64,000 nucleotides of DNA from Lysobacter sp. (GCA_019634715.1 JAHCAU010000018.1:60620-124619), one strand, 5' to 3'; positions 43,955-56,201 are shown, counted from the first letter of the stretch. Notes: generated by a model not told the origin, from the sequence alone. A program made the numbers and translations.

Positions 43955-44409
43955 TTGAAGTTGCCGATGGTGAGATGCAGCGGGTATCCCGGCTCGCGCG
44001 GCAGGCCGAGCCGTTCGCGGTAATCCAGCGCGGCATCGCAGCGCACCGGATAGAACACGTAGTCGCCGATCATCTGCGGCGTCCAGACGATCTCGAACGC
44101 CATCGGCGCGCCCTCGCGGTCCTTCCAGGCCGACAGGTCCGTCGGCATTTCGTTCTGCACCACCGACACGTGCGGCCCCCACAGCGGATCGCCCAGCTGG
44201 CGCATGCGTCGCGCGTCCAGGTGATGCAGATGACGCAGGTAGCGCCCGAGTTCGGGGTCGCAGGCCAGGATCAGCCACCAATCGGTGGTGCTGCCATCGC
44301 GGCGCACCCGACCGCCGCGCGGATCGAGCGGGGGCGAGAAACGGCAGGTGCCGGTGAACAGGGGCATCTCGGGCCGTGCGGGCGGGAAAGGCAGGGGATT
44401 CCGGGGCAT
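43933..44409 (-). CDS. Hypothetical protein with 2H phosphoesterase-like motifs
   Basis: A 158-residue cytosolic protein. It has two His-x-Ser/Thr motifs, HVSVV near residue 79 and HLTIGN near residue 145, spaced as in 2H phosphoesterases (RNA ligase/cyclic phosphodiesterase type). WWLILACDPELGRYLR and MAFEIVWTPQMIGDYVF lie between and before them. A role in RNA or cyclic nucleotide phosphodiester chemistry is inferred only from these motifs. The start may be ATG 44409 or 44367. It is divergent from dnaE. Confidence 0.68.
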   Translation of the reverse strand: MPRNPLPFPPARPEMPLFTGTCRFSPPLDPRGGRVRRDGSTTDWWLILACDPELGRYLRHLHHLDARRMRQLGDPLWGPHVSVVQNEMPTDLSAWKDREGAPMAFEIVWTPQMIGDYVFYPVRCDAALDYRERLGLPREPGYPLHLTIGNFKPASGTR

Positions 44410-44429
44410 CCGACCGCATCCGTCAAGCC

Positions 44430-44458
44430 TTGCCCGAACGCCCCCGCGGACCTAACCT
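44430..44458 (+). promoter_or_regulatory. Possible dnaE promoter
   Basis: TTGCCC (44430-44435) and TAACCT (44453-44458) are separated by 17 bp. The predicted start is about 20 nt before the dnaE ATG. The -10 matches the consensus only partly. Confidence 0.4.
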
Positions 44459-44484
44459 GCACGGCTGGTACCGCTGGTCCGCCG

Positions 44485-48048
<3,564 letters not shown>

Positions 48049-48167
48049 CGCGGTCCTCCGCGGCGGCGACATCCCCAATTCTGCTGACATACCCCGGGGT
48101 ACGGCGGTTTGTCATCCACCTCGGCTAGACTTGTCTCCCGTCCGGCCCCGGCCCCGCAGCGCAGCGC

Positions 48168-49127
48168 ATGAATCCGAACTATCTCGACTTCGAACAGCCC
48201 ATCGCCGACCTGGAAAACAAGATCCGCGAACTCCGCCAGGCCAGCAGTGGCCCGGGCGTCAACATCGAGACCGAAGTGCGCGCCCTGGAGGACAAGCTGC
48301 GCCTGCGCACCGCGCAGATCTTCCGCGATCTCAGCGCCTGGCAGGTCTCGCAGCTGGCGCGCCACCCGGCACGGCCCTACACCCTCGACTACCTGCGCGT
48401 GATGTGCGACCAGTTCCAGGAACTGGCCGGCGACCGCGCCTTCGCCAACGACAACGCCATCGTTGGCGGCCTGGCCCGCATCAACGGCCGCAGCGTGATG
48501 GTGATCGGCCACGAGAAGGGCCGCGACACCAAGGCCAAGGTGCGCCGCAACTTCGGCATGCCCAAGCCCGAGGGCTACCGCAAGGCGCTGCGCCTGATGA
48601 AGATGGCCGAGCGCTTCCGCCTGCCCATCCTCACCTTCATCGATACCGCCGGCGCCTGGCCGGGCATCGACGCCGAAGAGCGCGGCCAGTCCGAGGCCAT
48701 CGCCCGCAACCTGCTGGAGATGTCCGAGCTGAAGGTGCCGATCCTGTGCACCGTGATCGGCGAAGGCGGCTCCGGCGGCGCGCTGGCCATCGGCGTCGGC
48801 GACCGCACGCTCATGCTCGAATACAGCACCTACTCGGTGATCTCGCCGGAAGGCTGCGCCTCGATCCTGTGGAAGACCGCCGATCGCAAGCAGGACGCGG
48901 CCGACGCCATGGCGATCACCGCCAAACGCCTGAAGGATCTCGGCCTGATCGACAAGATCGTGCGCGAACCGATCGGCGGCGCGCACCGCAACCCGGTGCA
49001 GATGGCCCGCCGCCTCAAGGCCGTGCTGCTCAACGAGCTGGACGCCCTCGAAGCCCTGCCGACCGAGGACCTGCTCGACCGCCGCTACAGGCGCCTGCGC
49101 GGCTACGGCGCGTACGAAGCGGCCTGA
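48168..49127 (+). CDS. accA: Acetyl-CoA carboxylase carboxyltransferase alpha subunit
   Basis: A 319-residue subunit, full length. Landmarks are MNPNYLDFEQPIADLENKI at the N-terminus, then FIDTAGAWPGIDAEERGQSE, GEGGSGGALAIGVGD and SPEGCASILWK. With AccD it transfers carboxybiotin CO2 to acetyl-CoA to make malonyl-CoA. It ends the conserved core block. A perfect 12-bp palindrome (TACCCCGGGGTA) lies at 48090-48101, 66 bp upstream. Confidence 0.98.
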   Translation: MNPNYLDFEQPIADLENKIRELRQASSGPGVNIETEVRALEDKLRLRTAQIFRDLSAWQVSQLARHPARPYTLDYLRVMCDQFQELAGDRAFANDNAIVGGLARINGRSVMVIGHEKGRDTKAKVRRNFGMPKPEGYRKALRLMKMAERFRLPILTFIDTAGAWPGIDAEERGQSEAIARNLLEMSELKVPILCTVIGEGGSGGALAIGVGDRTLMLEYSTYSVISPEGCASILWKTADRKQDAADAMAITAKRLKDLGLIDKIVREPIGGAHRNPVQMARRLKAVLLNELDALEALPTEDLLDRRYRRLRGYGAYEAA

Positions 49128-49269
49128 GGCTTTCCTTGCATGGTGCCGGCATCCGGCGCCGTGACGGCTCTTCGCAGCGCGTTTGATTTCGCTCAAGCGC
49201 ATGCGGCGCGACCGGCAGACGATGGGAACAGCCCGACAGGGCGTTTCCCCATCGTCGCCGGAGTTCCAT

Positions 49270-50298
49270 ATGCCCGCACCCCGCAAGCGTTCCGCCCCGC
49301 GTGCGCGTACCGCGCATGTCCCGCGTGCTCGCGCGGCCCAGTCCTCCCTGCCTGATGCCGTCGAGCCGGCCCCTGCGACACCCCTCGCAGCGGATGCGCC
49401 ATCGTCACCATCGGGAGGCGCGGCGCCCGCGCTCGAACCCGGCCTGTCGCCCGACGCGGCCTCGCGCATGGACGCGGTACCGTTGACCGACGAGGACAGC
49501 ACCACCGCGCCGCTGCCGGCGGACTATCCGTACCGCACGCGCCTGCGTCGCCGCGAGTACGAGGCGGAAAAGAAGAAGCTGCAGATCGAACTGCTGAAGG
49601 TACAGAGCTGGGTGAAGGACACCGGCCAGCGCGTCGTGGTGCTGTTCGAAGGCCGCGACGCCGCGGGCAAGGGCGGCGCGATCAAGCGCTTCACCGAACA
49701 CCTCAACCCGCGCGGCGCACGCGTGGTCGCGCTGGAAAAGCCAAGCGAGCAGGAACGCGGCCAGTGGTATTTCCAGCGCTACATCGAGCACCTGCCGACC
49801 ACCGGCGAGATCGTCTTCTTCGACCGCAGCTGGTACAACCGCGCCGGGGTCGAGCGCGTCATGGGCTTCTGCACCCCCGAGGAGTACCTCGAATTCCTGC
49901 GCGAGGCCCCGGAATTCGAACGGATGCTGGTCCGCAGCGGGATCCGCCTGTACAAGTTCTGGTTCTCGGTCAGCCGCGAGGAACAGCTGCGCCGGTTCAA
50001 GTCGCGTCGCAGCGACCCGCTCAAGCACTGGAAACTCTCGCCGATCGACCTGCAGTCGCTGGACAAGTGGGACGACTACACGGACGCGAAGTCCGCCATG
50101 TTCTTCCACACCGATACCGCCGACGCGCCATGGACGGTGGTGAAGTCCGACGACAAGAAGCGCGCCCGCCTCAACGCCATGCGCCACGTGCTCCACACCC
50201 TGCCCTATCCCGGCAAGGATCATCGCGTGGCCCGCGCCGCCGACCCGCTGATCGTCGGCAGTGCGAAAAGCCACGGCGGCAACGGCGATGCGCATTGA
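49270..50298 (+). CDS. ppk2: Polyphosphate kinase 2
   Basis: A 342-residue PPK2-family enzyme. The catalytic domain (about 105-330) shows Walker A VLFEGRDAAGKGGAIKR and the lid/Walker B region FFDRSWYNRAGVERVMGF. The C-terminal core has LKHWKLSPIDLQSLDKWDDY. PPK2 enzymes phosphorylate nucleotides from polyphosphate or the reverse; the preferred nucleotide cannot be read here. The first 100 residues are a low-complexity basic then Ala/Pro/Ser-rich tail. ATG 49270 starts that tail. Confidence 0.93.
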   Translation: MPAPRKRSAPRARTAHVPRARAAQSSLPDAVEPAPATPLAADAPSSPSGGAAPALEPGLSPDAASRMDAVPLTDEDSTTAPLPADYPYRTRLRRREYEAEKKKLQIELLKVQSWVKDTGQRVVVLFEGRDAAGKGGAIKRFTEHLNPRGARVVALEKPSEQERGQWYFQRYIEHLPTTGEIVFFDRSWYNRAGVERVMGFCTPEEYLEFLREAPEFERMLVRSGIRLYKFWFSVSREEQLRRFKSRRSDPLKHWKLSPIDLQSLDKWDDYTDAKSAMFFHTDTADAPWTVVKSDDKKRARLNAMRHVLHTLPYPGKDHRVARAADPLIVGSAKSHGGNGDAH

Positions 50299-50386
50299 AC
50301 GGAGGCAGGCGTGACGCAGGCCGGTGTTGCACGCGACCGCGGGGTCGCGAATGCTGGCCGCCCATCGTCACCGCGCGGGACACGCC

Positions 50387-51100
50387 ATGGCCGTCCGCTC
50401 ATCCGCATTGCGCTGGCTGCTGGCCATTCCGCTCGCATCGATCCTGCTCTACGCCCTGCTCTGCATGGGCCTTTACCTCGCCGGCACGCGCCACCTGCCC
50501 GGTCGTCTCGAACCGACCGCATGGCGGGCGACACCGCAACTGCGCGCGCAGCTGCTGCAGGCCGAAGCCGGCACGGCACCCCAGGACACCATCCCTCGGC
50601 TCGATCCGCTGACCTTCGTCCCACGCGTGGTTCTGGACATCCGCAGGCAGCATCCAGGCACCTCGAGCGGAGGCCATCGCCTGCTGACCAGCACGGCACG
50701 CATGCTCTATTTCGATCGAGGGATGCATGCACAGGGGCGCAGCCATCACCTGGCGGAAATCGCATTGCAGATCCGGATCAGCCGCGAATGGACGACGGAG
50801 CAGGTCGCCGACACCCTGCTTGCGGAAAGCTTCTACGGACGATGCAGCACCGGGGTCGAGCAGGCCGCACGCGCCTATTTCGGCCTGCCGTTGGCGCAGT
50901 TGCGACAGCAGGAAACGCTGGCGCTGATCGCGCTGCTCAAGGGGCCGAGCTGGTACGACCTCGACCGCAATCCCGGACGCTTCCGGAAACGCTACGCACG
51001 ACTGGCCGAACAGCTGGGACATCACGGCCCGGACTGGTCGGCGGACGCCGCGCTCGCGCGCCTGATGCCACCGGCATGCATCGGCACGGGCAGGCGATGA
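50387..51100 (+). CDS. GT51 (peptidoglycan glycosyltransferase)-like membrane protein, probably degenerate
   Basis: A 237-residue protein with one N-terminal membrane anchor (LLAIPLASILLYALLCMGLYL). The C-terminal half resembles the second half of GT51 transglycosylases: LLAESFYGRCSTGVEQAARAYFG, then ETLALIALLKGPSWYDLDRNP. The first part, where GT51 enzymes carry the catalytic Glu in EDxxFxxH, is missing or unrecognisable, and the usual GGSTITQQ block is reduced to SSGGHRLLTSTARML. It is therefore likely inactive or altered. ATG 50387 has GGGA 6 nt upstream; longer starts exist at 50351 and 50324. Confidence 0.68.
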   Translation: MAVRSSALRWLLAIPLASILLYALLCMGLYLAGTRHLPGRLEPTAWRATPQLRAQLLQAEAGTAPQDTIPRLDPLTFVPRVVLDIRRQHPGTSSGGHRLLTSTARMLYFDRGMHAQGRSHHLAEIALQIRISREWTTEQVADTLLAESFYGRCSTGVEQAARAYFGLPLAQLRQQETLALIALLKGPSWYDLDRNPGRFRKRYARLAEQLGHHGPDWSADAALARLMPPACIGTGRR

Positions 51101-51285
51101 ACCTGCGGCGCAGGACATCATGCAAGGCGACGCGCCCTGTCCGGACATGTCCGGGCCTGTCCGACATCGCGTTTTCCCCGGCATTTCCGCCACGCGCGAC
51201 ACGCTTTCCCGGCATGCGCCGGGGGAAACACGGCGACAGGCGCATCGAAAACCCAAAAATCCCCGAAAAAAACGGTCGCGGGGGC

Positions 51286-51314
51286 TTGGCGACGCCACGA
51301 CCATGGCCTACAGT
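51286..51314 (+). promoter_or_regulatory. Promoter of the HU-like gene
   Basis: TTGGCG (51286-51291) and TACAGT (51309-51314) lie 17 bp apart, 67 bp before the ATG. The -10 is identical to that of the symE promoter. Confidence 0.5.
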
Positions 51315-51380
51315 TCACGGGCCGGGGCGCTAATCCGGCCCAAAGACAGATCAACCATCCGACGAGGAAAACACACTCTC

Positions 51381-51770
51381 ATGGCAACCAAGAAAAAAGC
51401 TGCGAAGAAGGTCGCCGGCAAAGCCAAGGCCCCCGCCAAGGCTGCCGCGCCGAAGCCGATCAAGGACGTGATGAGCAAGTCCGCTCTGGTCGCCCACATC
51501 GCCGGCGCGACCGAAGTCGCCGCCAAGGACGTGCGCGCCGTCATGGCCGCGCTCGAGGGCGCCATCCACGCCTCCATCGGCAAGAAGGGCGCTGGCCAGT
51601 TCGTGCTGCCGGGCGTGCTGAAGATCACTGCGGTGAGCGTGGCGGCCAAGCCCAAGCGCAAGGGCATCAACCCGTTCACCGGCCAGGAAACCGTCTTCGC
51701 CGCCAAGCCGGCCACCGTCAAGGTGAAGGTGCGCCCGATGAAGAAGCTCAAGGACGCCGCGACCTCCTGA
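51381..51770 (+). CDS. HU/IHF-family DNA-binding protein with Lys/Ala-rich N-terminal tail
   Basis: A 129-residue nucleoid protein. Residues 1-28 are a histone H1-like Lys/Ala/Pro tail (MATKKKAAKKVAGKAKAPAK). Residues 30-129 form the HU fold: MSKSALVAHIAGATEV, VLPGVLKITAV, and the DNA-binding arm KRKGINPFTGQETVFAAKP. A GAGGAA ribosome binding site lies 11 nt upstream. Such tailed HU proteins occur in xanthomonads and should compact DNA through both parts. A terminator follows at 51815. Confidence 0.92.
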   Translation: MATKKKAAKKVAGKAKAPAKAAAPKPIKDVMSKSALVAHIAGATEVAAKDVRAVMAALEGAIHASIGKKGAGQFVLPGVLKITAVSVAAKPKRKGINPFTGQETVFAAKPATVKVKVRPMKKLKDAATS

Positions 51771-51814
51771 GATTCGACATCCCCGTCGCGGCGCCCGTCG
51801 TCGCGATGACCGCG

Positions 51815-51853
51815 AAGGCCGGATTTCCCCGTGGAATCCGGCCTTTTCGTTTT
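51815..51853 (+). terminator. Intrinsic terminator of the HU-like gene
   Basis: An 11-bp stem (51815-51825 with 51835-51845, AAGGCCGGATT and its complement) is followed by a T-rich run (TTCGTTTT). It ends 22 bp before the next gene's start. Confidence 0.75.
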
Positions 51854-51875
51854 ACGACCGATCGAAACACCGCCC

Positions 51876-52160
51876 ATGGCCAAGGCCAGACACGCTTCCG
51901 AAGTCCGACGTTTCCAGGACATCCCCAATCTCGGTCCCGCCACGGAAGCGGACCTGCGCCTGCTCGGCATCGCCACGCCGGCCGAGCTTGCCGCGCAGGA
52001 TGCCTGGCTGCTCTACGATCGCCTGTGCGCGACCACCGGCGTCCGCCACGACCCCTGCGTCATCGATGTCTTCCTCGCCATCATCGACTTCATGCGCGGC
52101 GCGCCGGCGCAGCCCTGGTGGCATTACACGCCGATGCGCAAGGCTCGGATCGACCGCTGA
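51876..52160 (+). CDS. Helix-hairpin-helix protein (Cdd1/pathogenicity-locus type)
   Basis: A 94-residue protein. The N-terminal half reads FQDIPNLGPATEADLRLLGI, a helix-hairpin-helix of the Cdd1/TfoX-C kind. The C-terminal half has HDPCVIDVFLAIIDFMRG and PWWHYTPMRK, conserved in this small family. Non-specific DNA binding is plausible; the biological role is not established. ATG 51876 lies just after the HU terminator and no strong ribosome binding site is seen. Confidence 0.82.
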   Translation: MAKARHASEVRRFQDIPNLGPATEADLRLLGIATPAELAAQDAWLLYDRLCATTGVRHDPCVIDVFLAIIDFMRGAPAQPWWHYTPMRKARIDR

Positions 52161-52224
52161 CGGCGTCCCGATCACGACCGGTTCACCGCCCGCAGACCAT
52201 CGTTCCCCATTCCCGGAGGCCACC

Positions 52225-52800
52225 ATGATCGCCCGACGCCGCACCCTGCTCCGCGCCGCCCTGCTGCTCGCGACCACCAGCACGCTTGCCGCCTGCGCCA
52301 CGCTCGAAACCGCGCAGGCCCTGCTCGGCAACCAGGTCTCCTTCAGCGCGGCGCAATTGCAGCGACATCTCGACAGGCACTATCCCCGGCAGTACGAACA
52401 ACTCGGCGGCCTGGTCACGCTCAGCGTGATGAACCCGCAGCTCGCCCTCCCGCCCGACAGCACGCGGCTGCACCTGGATTTCGACATCGGCATCGACGGC
52501 CTGGGCATGCGCAGCGACCGCCCCGCCGGACACATCGCCCTGACCAGCGGCCTGCGCTACGACCCGCGCAGCAACGCGCTCTACATGGAAGAACCCGAGC
52601 TGGAATCGGCGGAACTTCCCCTGCTCGGCGGACGCATGAACGCCACCGGCCGCGACCTCATCAATGGCTGGCTGCGCGACTACGCGCGCGCCGAGCCGGT
52701 CTACAAGCTCGACCCCGACATGCAGGAGAAACTCGGCGAACGCCGCATCGCCGGCACGCTCATCCGCAACCAGCGGGTGGTGATCGAGCTGGATCGCTGA
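52225..52800 (+). CDS. DUF1439 (YceB-like) lipoprotein
   Basis: A 191-residue lipoprotein with lipobox LAAC (TLAACATLE). The mature part looks like the SMP/TULIP-like DUF1439 fold: FSAAQLQRHLDRHYPRQY, then VTLSVMNPQLALPPDSTRL and GHIALTSGLRYDP. Members are outer-membrane-linked proteins of unknown or lipid-related function. GGAGG lies 5 nt before the ATG at 52225. It converges on the DUF5916 gene. Confidence 0.85.
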   Translation: MIARRRTLLRAALLLATTSTLAACATLETAQALLGNQVSFSAAQLQRHLDRHYPRQYEQLGGLVTLSVMNPQLALPPDSTRLHLDFDIGIDGLGMRSDRPAGHIALTSGLRYDPRSNALYMEEPELESAELPLLGGRMNATGRDLINGWLRDYARAEPVYKLDPDMQEKLGERRIAGTLIRNQRVVIELDR

Positions 52801-52833
52801 CCAGGGGCCATCGATGCCCGGCCGGCCCAACCA

Positions 52834-55068
52834 TCAGATCTCGAATCGGTACGACAGCTTCACCAGCAACTGCTCGCTGTCGCGCAGGTCGAAGGCACCG
52901 CTGAATTCGTCGCCGACCGAATACGGGCCGAGACCGCGCTGGAACATCGAACCGCCGCGCACGTAGGCCACGTACAGGTACGACAGCGGCGCGAACTCGT
53001 AGCGGTAGCGCACCTGGAAGCCGAGATTGCGCAGCGCGAAATCGTCGAGCGTTTCGGCGCTGCGCACGGGCGTACCGTCGGGCGCCACGCGCCATGCGCG
53101 CTTGGCCTCCGCATCCAGGCCAAGGGCTTCCAGGCGGACGCGCAGTTCCTGTTTCGGATCGATCAGCCAGACGGACCCGAGCGTGAGGAAGATCTGTTCG
53201 GAGCCGAAGGTCCCGAGCAGGTTGCCGCCGCGCCACAACAGCCAGTCGGGATTGCGCTGCAGTTCGAGGCCGGCCGAAAAGCTCAGATCGTCGTTCACGG
53301 CGTAGGCCGGCTCGATGACCGTGCTCCATGCGCCGCGATCGAGTCCGCCGAGGCCCTCGGCGGCGTAACGCAGATTGGTGTAGAGCGACCAGTGCTTCTT
53401 CTTCGGGAAGAAACGTTCGGCGAAGCCGAACAGGCGACCGGGATGCTCGACCACGCCGTTGCCGCGGGTGATGAGATCGTCGTGGCCCGAGGTCCAGCCG
53501 GAGAGTTCGACGAACTGGTTGCCGCCGTCGCGGCGCTCGCTGCCGCGGTTGATCGCGAAGGCGTTTGCGATCTTCACGCCGTCGTCGTTGCTGCGATGCG
53601 AGACCGCATAGCGCCAGTGGTGGGAAGCGAATCGCGACTCGGCGGGCAGGTCGGTCACCCGGCGCGAGAACTCGTAGCGGCCGTAGTTGAAGTTGTTGCG
53701 ATCGAGGAAGCCGAAATCGTTCAGTTGCAGGGCATCGCCCGAATGCAGCAGGAACAGTTGCTGACGCCGCGCGCTGTCGATCTGGTGATCGACCCGCACC
53801 TGCGCGCCGGTGTCCCGGGTGCGCTCACCGCGCTGTTCGACGCTCGAACCCACGACATTGCTGCGGATGTTCCAGCGGCCGTTCAGGCTCCAGCGATGGT
53901 CGAAGCCGAGCACCGTCGCCTCCCGGCCGAGGAACGGCCGGTTCACGCGGGTCAGCATCGCACCCAGCCCCTGCCGTGCGAAGTCGCGGGTGGCGCGCAG
54001 CGCATAGAAGTCGCGGCCGGCGTCGTCGTTCTCGGTCGCCGCGAACACGCCATAGCCGAATCCGCCTGCGCTGCCGTTGATCTTCACCGCGGCTGCGACA
54101 TCGCCGGCACCGCTGCGGTCGTCCGCAGGCGCGCCGACGCGGCGGGTGTAAAGCAGTTGCTGGGCATTGCCGAGCGAGCCGAACGGCACTTCGAAATAGC
54201 CCTGGTTCTCGGTGAAGAACGGGCGCTTGTCGCCGAAGAAGGTTTCGGTGGCGCCGAAGTTCACGACGATGCCGTCGCTTTCGACCTGGCCGAAATCGGG
54301 ATTCAGGGTCGCGCTGAGCTGGAACTGGCCGTTGGGTTTCCAGAACAGGTCGGCGCCGGCATCGCCGTCGGCCTTGCCGCCCACCGCGTCGTACAGGCCG
54401 ACGACGTAGGGCGTGATCGCCAGCAGCGACTGGCTGTATTGCGGCACCTCGACCTTCTCGAACGCGCTGAGATAACGCTGGTCGCCGAAGCTGATCGCCG
54501 GCCAGGTCATGCGCTCGTTGCTGTCGCCGACCACGCGATCCAGGGCCAGGCCGATGGTGCGCGTACCGCTGCCGCCCTGGCGCATGGGCGCGATGTGCCA
54601 CGGGATCAGCATTTCCGCCGACCAGCCTTCGGCGTCCTCGGACACGGCGTGCGCCCAGTTGCCGTCCCAGTCGCCGTTGAACTGGTTCTCGTTGCTGATC
54701 GTGCTGTCGGCGATGTCGTCCGACAGCGCGACCATGAAGTTGTAGCCGGTGCGGCCGTCGCCGTCGAAATCGACATAGACGTTGACGCGGTCGACGTTGC
54801 CGTTGCGATCGCGCTGGAAGCGCTGCCTGGTGCGCGGAACGCCTGCCGGCTGCCGGTTGCGGAAGGCGATGGCCAGGCCCTGTTCGGTCGCCTTGAACCA
54901 GGCCTCGGTCGCATGGCGGCTGGGCTCGCGGGTGAGCGGCTGGGTCATGCGGAAGTCGTCGACGCGCTGCGCATCGGCCCATTCCGTGGGATCGATCCTG
55001 CCGTCCACCTCGATGGCGAGGACAGGCAGTGGCAACGAGAAGACCAGGGCAGACATCAATGCGCGCAT
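52834..55068 (-). CDS. DUF5916 family outer-membrane protein with N-terminal CBM9-like domain
   Basis: A 744-residue exported protein. A signal peptide (MRALMSALVFSLPLPVLA) is followed by a CBM9-like domain (EVDGRIDPTEWADAQRVDDF, then YVDFDGDGRTGYNFMV). Next comes the DUF5916 region with GFGVFA-type beta-strands (FFTENQGYFEVPFG), ending in alternating strands and a C-terminal YRFEI like an outer-membrane barrel. The likely role is carbohydrate or polymer binding at the outer membrane. I start at ATG 55068 because it opens the signal peptide and has GGGA upstream; 55098 is possible. Confidence 0.82.
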   Translation of the reverse strand: MRALMSALVFSLPLPVLAIEVDGRIDPTEWADAQRVDDFRMTQPLTREPSRHATEAWFKATEQGLAIAFRNRQPAGVPRTRQRFQRDRNGNVDRVNVYVDFDGDGRTGYNFMVALSDDIADSTISNENQFNGDWDGNWAHAVSEDAEGWSAEMLIPWHIAPMRQGGSGTRTIGLALDRVVGDSNERMTWPAISFGDQRYLSAFEKVEVPQYSQSLLAITPYVVGLYDAVGGKADGDAGADLFWKPNGQFQLSATLNPDFGQVESDGIVVNFGATETFFGDKRPFFTENQGYFEVPFGSLGNAQQLLYTRRVGAPADDRSGAGDVAAAVKINGSAGGFGYGVFAATENDDAGRDFYALRATRDFARQGLGAMLTRVNRPFLGREATVLGFDHRWSLNGRWNIRSNVVGSSVEQRGERTRDTGAQVRVDHQIDSARRQQLFLLHSGDALQLNDFGFLDRNNFNYGRYEFSRRVTDLPAESRFASHHWRYAVSHRSNDDGVKIANAFAINRGSERRDGGNQFVELSGWTSGHDDLITRGNGVVEHPGRLFGFAERFFPKKKHWSLYTNLRYAAEGLGGLDRGAWSTVIEPAYAVNDDLSFSAGLELQRNPDWLLWRGGNLLGTFGSEQIFLTLGSVWLIDPKQELRVRLEALGLDAEAKRAWRVAPDGTPVRSAETLDDFALRNLGFQVRYRYEFAPLSYLYVAYVRGGSMFQRGLGPYSVGDEFSGAFDLRDSEQLLVKLSYRFEI

Positions 55069-55239
55069 GGCACATCCCGAGTGAAAACGTGCGCACATGC
55101 TGGCGCCACGCCGGAACAGCGACGACTGTCTTAAGTCATGGGAACTTTCCACCCGCCGCATCCGCCGTCACTCCGGACTTTGCCGAAGCTGGCGGCAACG
55201 CGCGAAGGAAGCCGATGCATCGCCGCATCGGCGTTGGCA

Positions 55240-55710
55240 TCAGCGCTTGGGCTGCAGCATCGTCCCGGTGCAGTTCTTCGAACCGCAGCGGCATTCCCAG
55301 ATCTTCTTCAGCTTGGGCGTGTGGCGCTCTGCGAGGACGATGCCGTAGTTGTAGGTGAGTTCCTCGCCGGGCTTGATGTTGCGGATCGCCTCGATGAACA
55401 CCTTGTCCTTGTGCGGCTTGCCCTTGTCGTTCTCCTCGATGACCGACTCGCAGTTGGGATCGCAGCTGTGGTTGAGCCAGCGCGCGACGTTGCCGTCCTC
55501 GTTGGCGTCGATCACGTATCGATCGTTGAGGGTGAACAGGAAGGTGTGTCCGTTCTCCTCCAGTTCGCCATAGAGGCGATCGACCTCGTCGTGCGTGCGC
55601 AGCTTGCCCTTGTAGCGGACGATGCGTTCGCCCTTGCGGATCGGTTCGTCGGCGAACACGCCATTGCCATGGATGTTCGACAGGCGGGCGACGATCTTCT
55701 TCTTGGGCAT
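55240..55710 (-). CDS. SET-domain protein (predicted protein lysine methyltransferase)
   Basis: A 156-residue stand-alone SET domain with all key parts: NIHGNGVFADEPI (AdoMet-binding start), ARWLNHSCDPNCE (the NHSCxPN motif), GEELTYNYG with catalytic Tyr, and a post-SET Cys cluster (CRCGSKNCTGTM) that would bind zinc with the NHSC Cys. Eukaryote-like SET proteins occur in xanthomonads, Legionella and chlamydiae. There is no signal peptide, so it should act on a bacterial protein in the cytosol, or be exported by another route. Confidence 0.92.
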   Translation of the reverse strand: MPKKKIVARLSNIHGNGVFADEPIRKGERIVRYKGKLRTHDEVDRLYGELEENGHTFLFTLNDRYVIDANEDGNVARWLNHSCDPNCESVIEENDKGKPHKDKVFIEAIRNIKPGEELTYNYGIVLAERHTPKLKKIWECRCGSKNCTGTMLQPKR

Positions 55711-55795
55711 GGCGCAGCGGGGTCCGGCAGAGGTGATTCCGGATTATGGCCTATTTGCCGGCAGGGCGGCTCGCGCCCCGCCGGTGTCCATGGCC

Positions 55796-56059
55796 TCAGG
55801 CGAACATGCGCCACATGCCGGTCCAGTACACCATCATGCCCAGGCCGAACAGGGTCCAGAAGATCGACTTCAGGGCGCGCAGGGCCCTCCAGGCCAGGAA
55901 GATCGCACCGATGGCCAGCAGCCAGCGCAGCACCTGCGATCCCCTGCCTTCCGTCGACACCGTGGTCGCGCGTTCGACCAGCTGGCCGGCGACGGTGTGC
56001 AGCACGCGCCCGAAAGGCATGTTCTCGAAGACGGCGCGGGGCTGGGTCTGGGTGTTCAT
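55796..56059 (-). CDS. Small membrane protein of unknown function
   Basis: An 87-residue protein. Residues 1-45 are polar and residues 46-85 hold two closely spaced hydrophobic stretches (VLRWLLAIGAIFLAW and IFWTLFGLGMMVYWTGMW). AGGAG lies 7 nt before the ATG at 56059. I do not recognise a family. It lies divergent from the suf operon. Confidence 0.62.
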   Translation of the reverse strand: MNTQTQPRAVFENMPFGRVLHTVAGQLVERATTVSTEGRGSQVLRWLLAIGAIFLAWRALRALKSIFWTLFGLGMMVYWTGMWRMFA

Positions 56060-56201
56060 GGCGGACTCCTGTGTCCGTGGCGGGATGGCGGTGATTCTCC
56101 GGATCGCGCATCGCCGGACCATTGCCGAACGTCAGCGATCGCACCTGACATTCGTCACCCACCGCCGCCCCATGCCCGCCAGGGCCTTCCTGCCTGCGGA
56201 T

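Noticed and set aside
48109..48131. Promoter TTGTCA/TAGACT upstream of accA
   Set aside because: The spacer is only about 11 bp, too short for a sigma-70 promoter.
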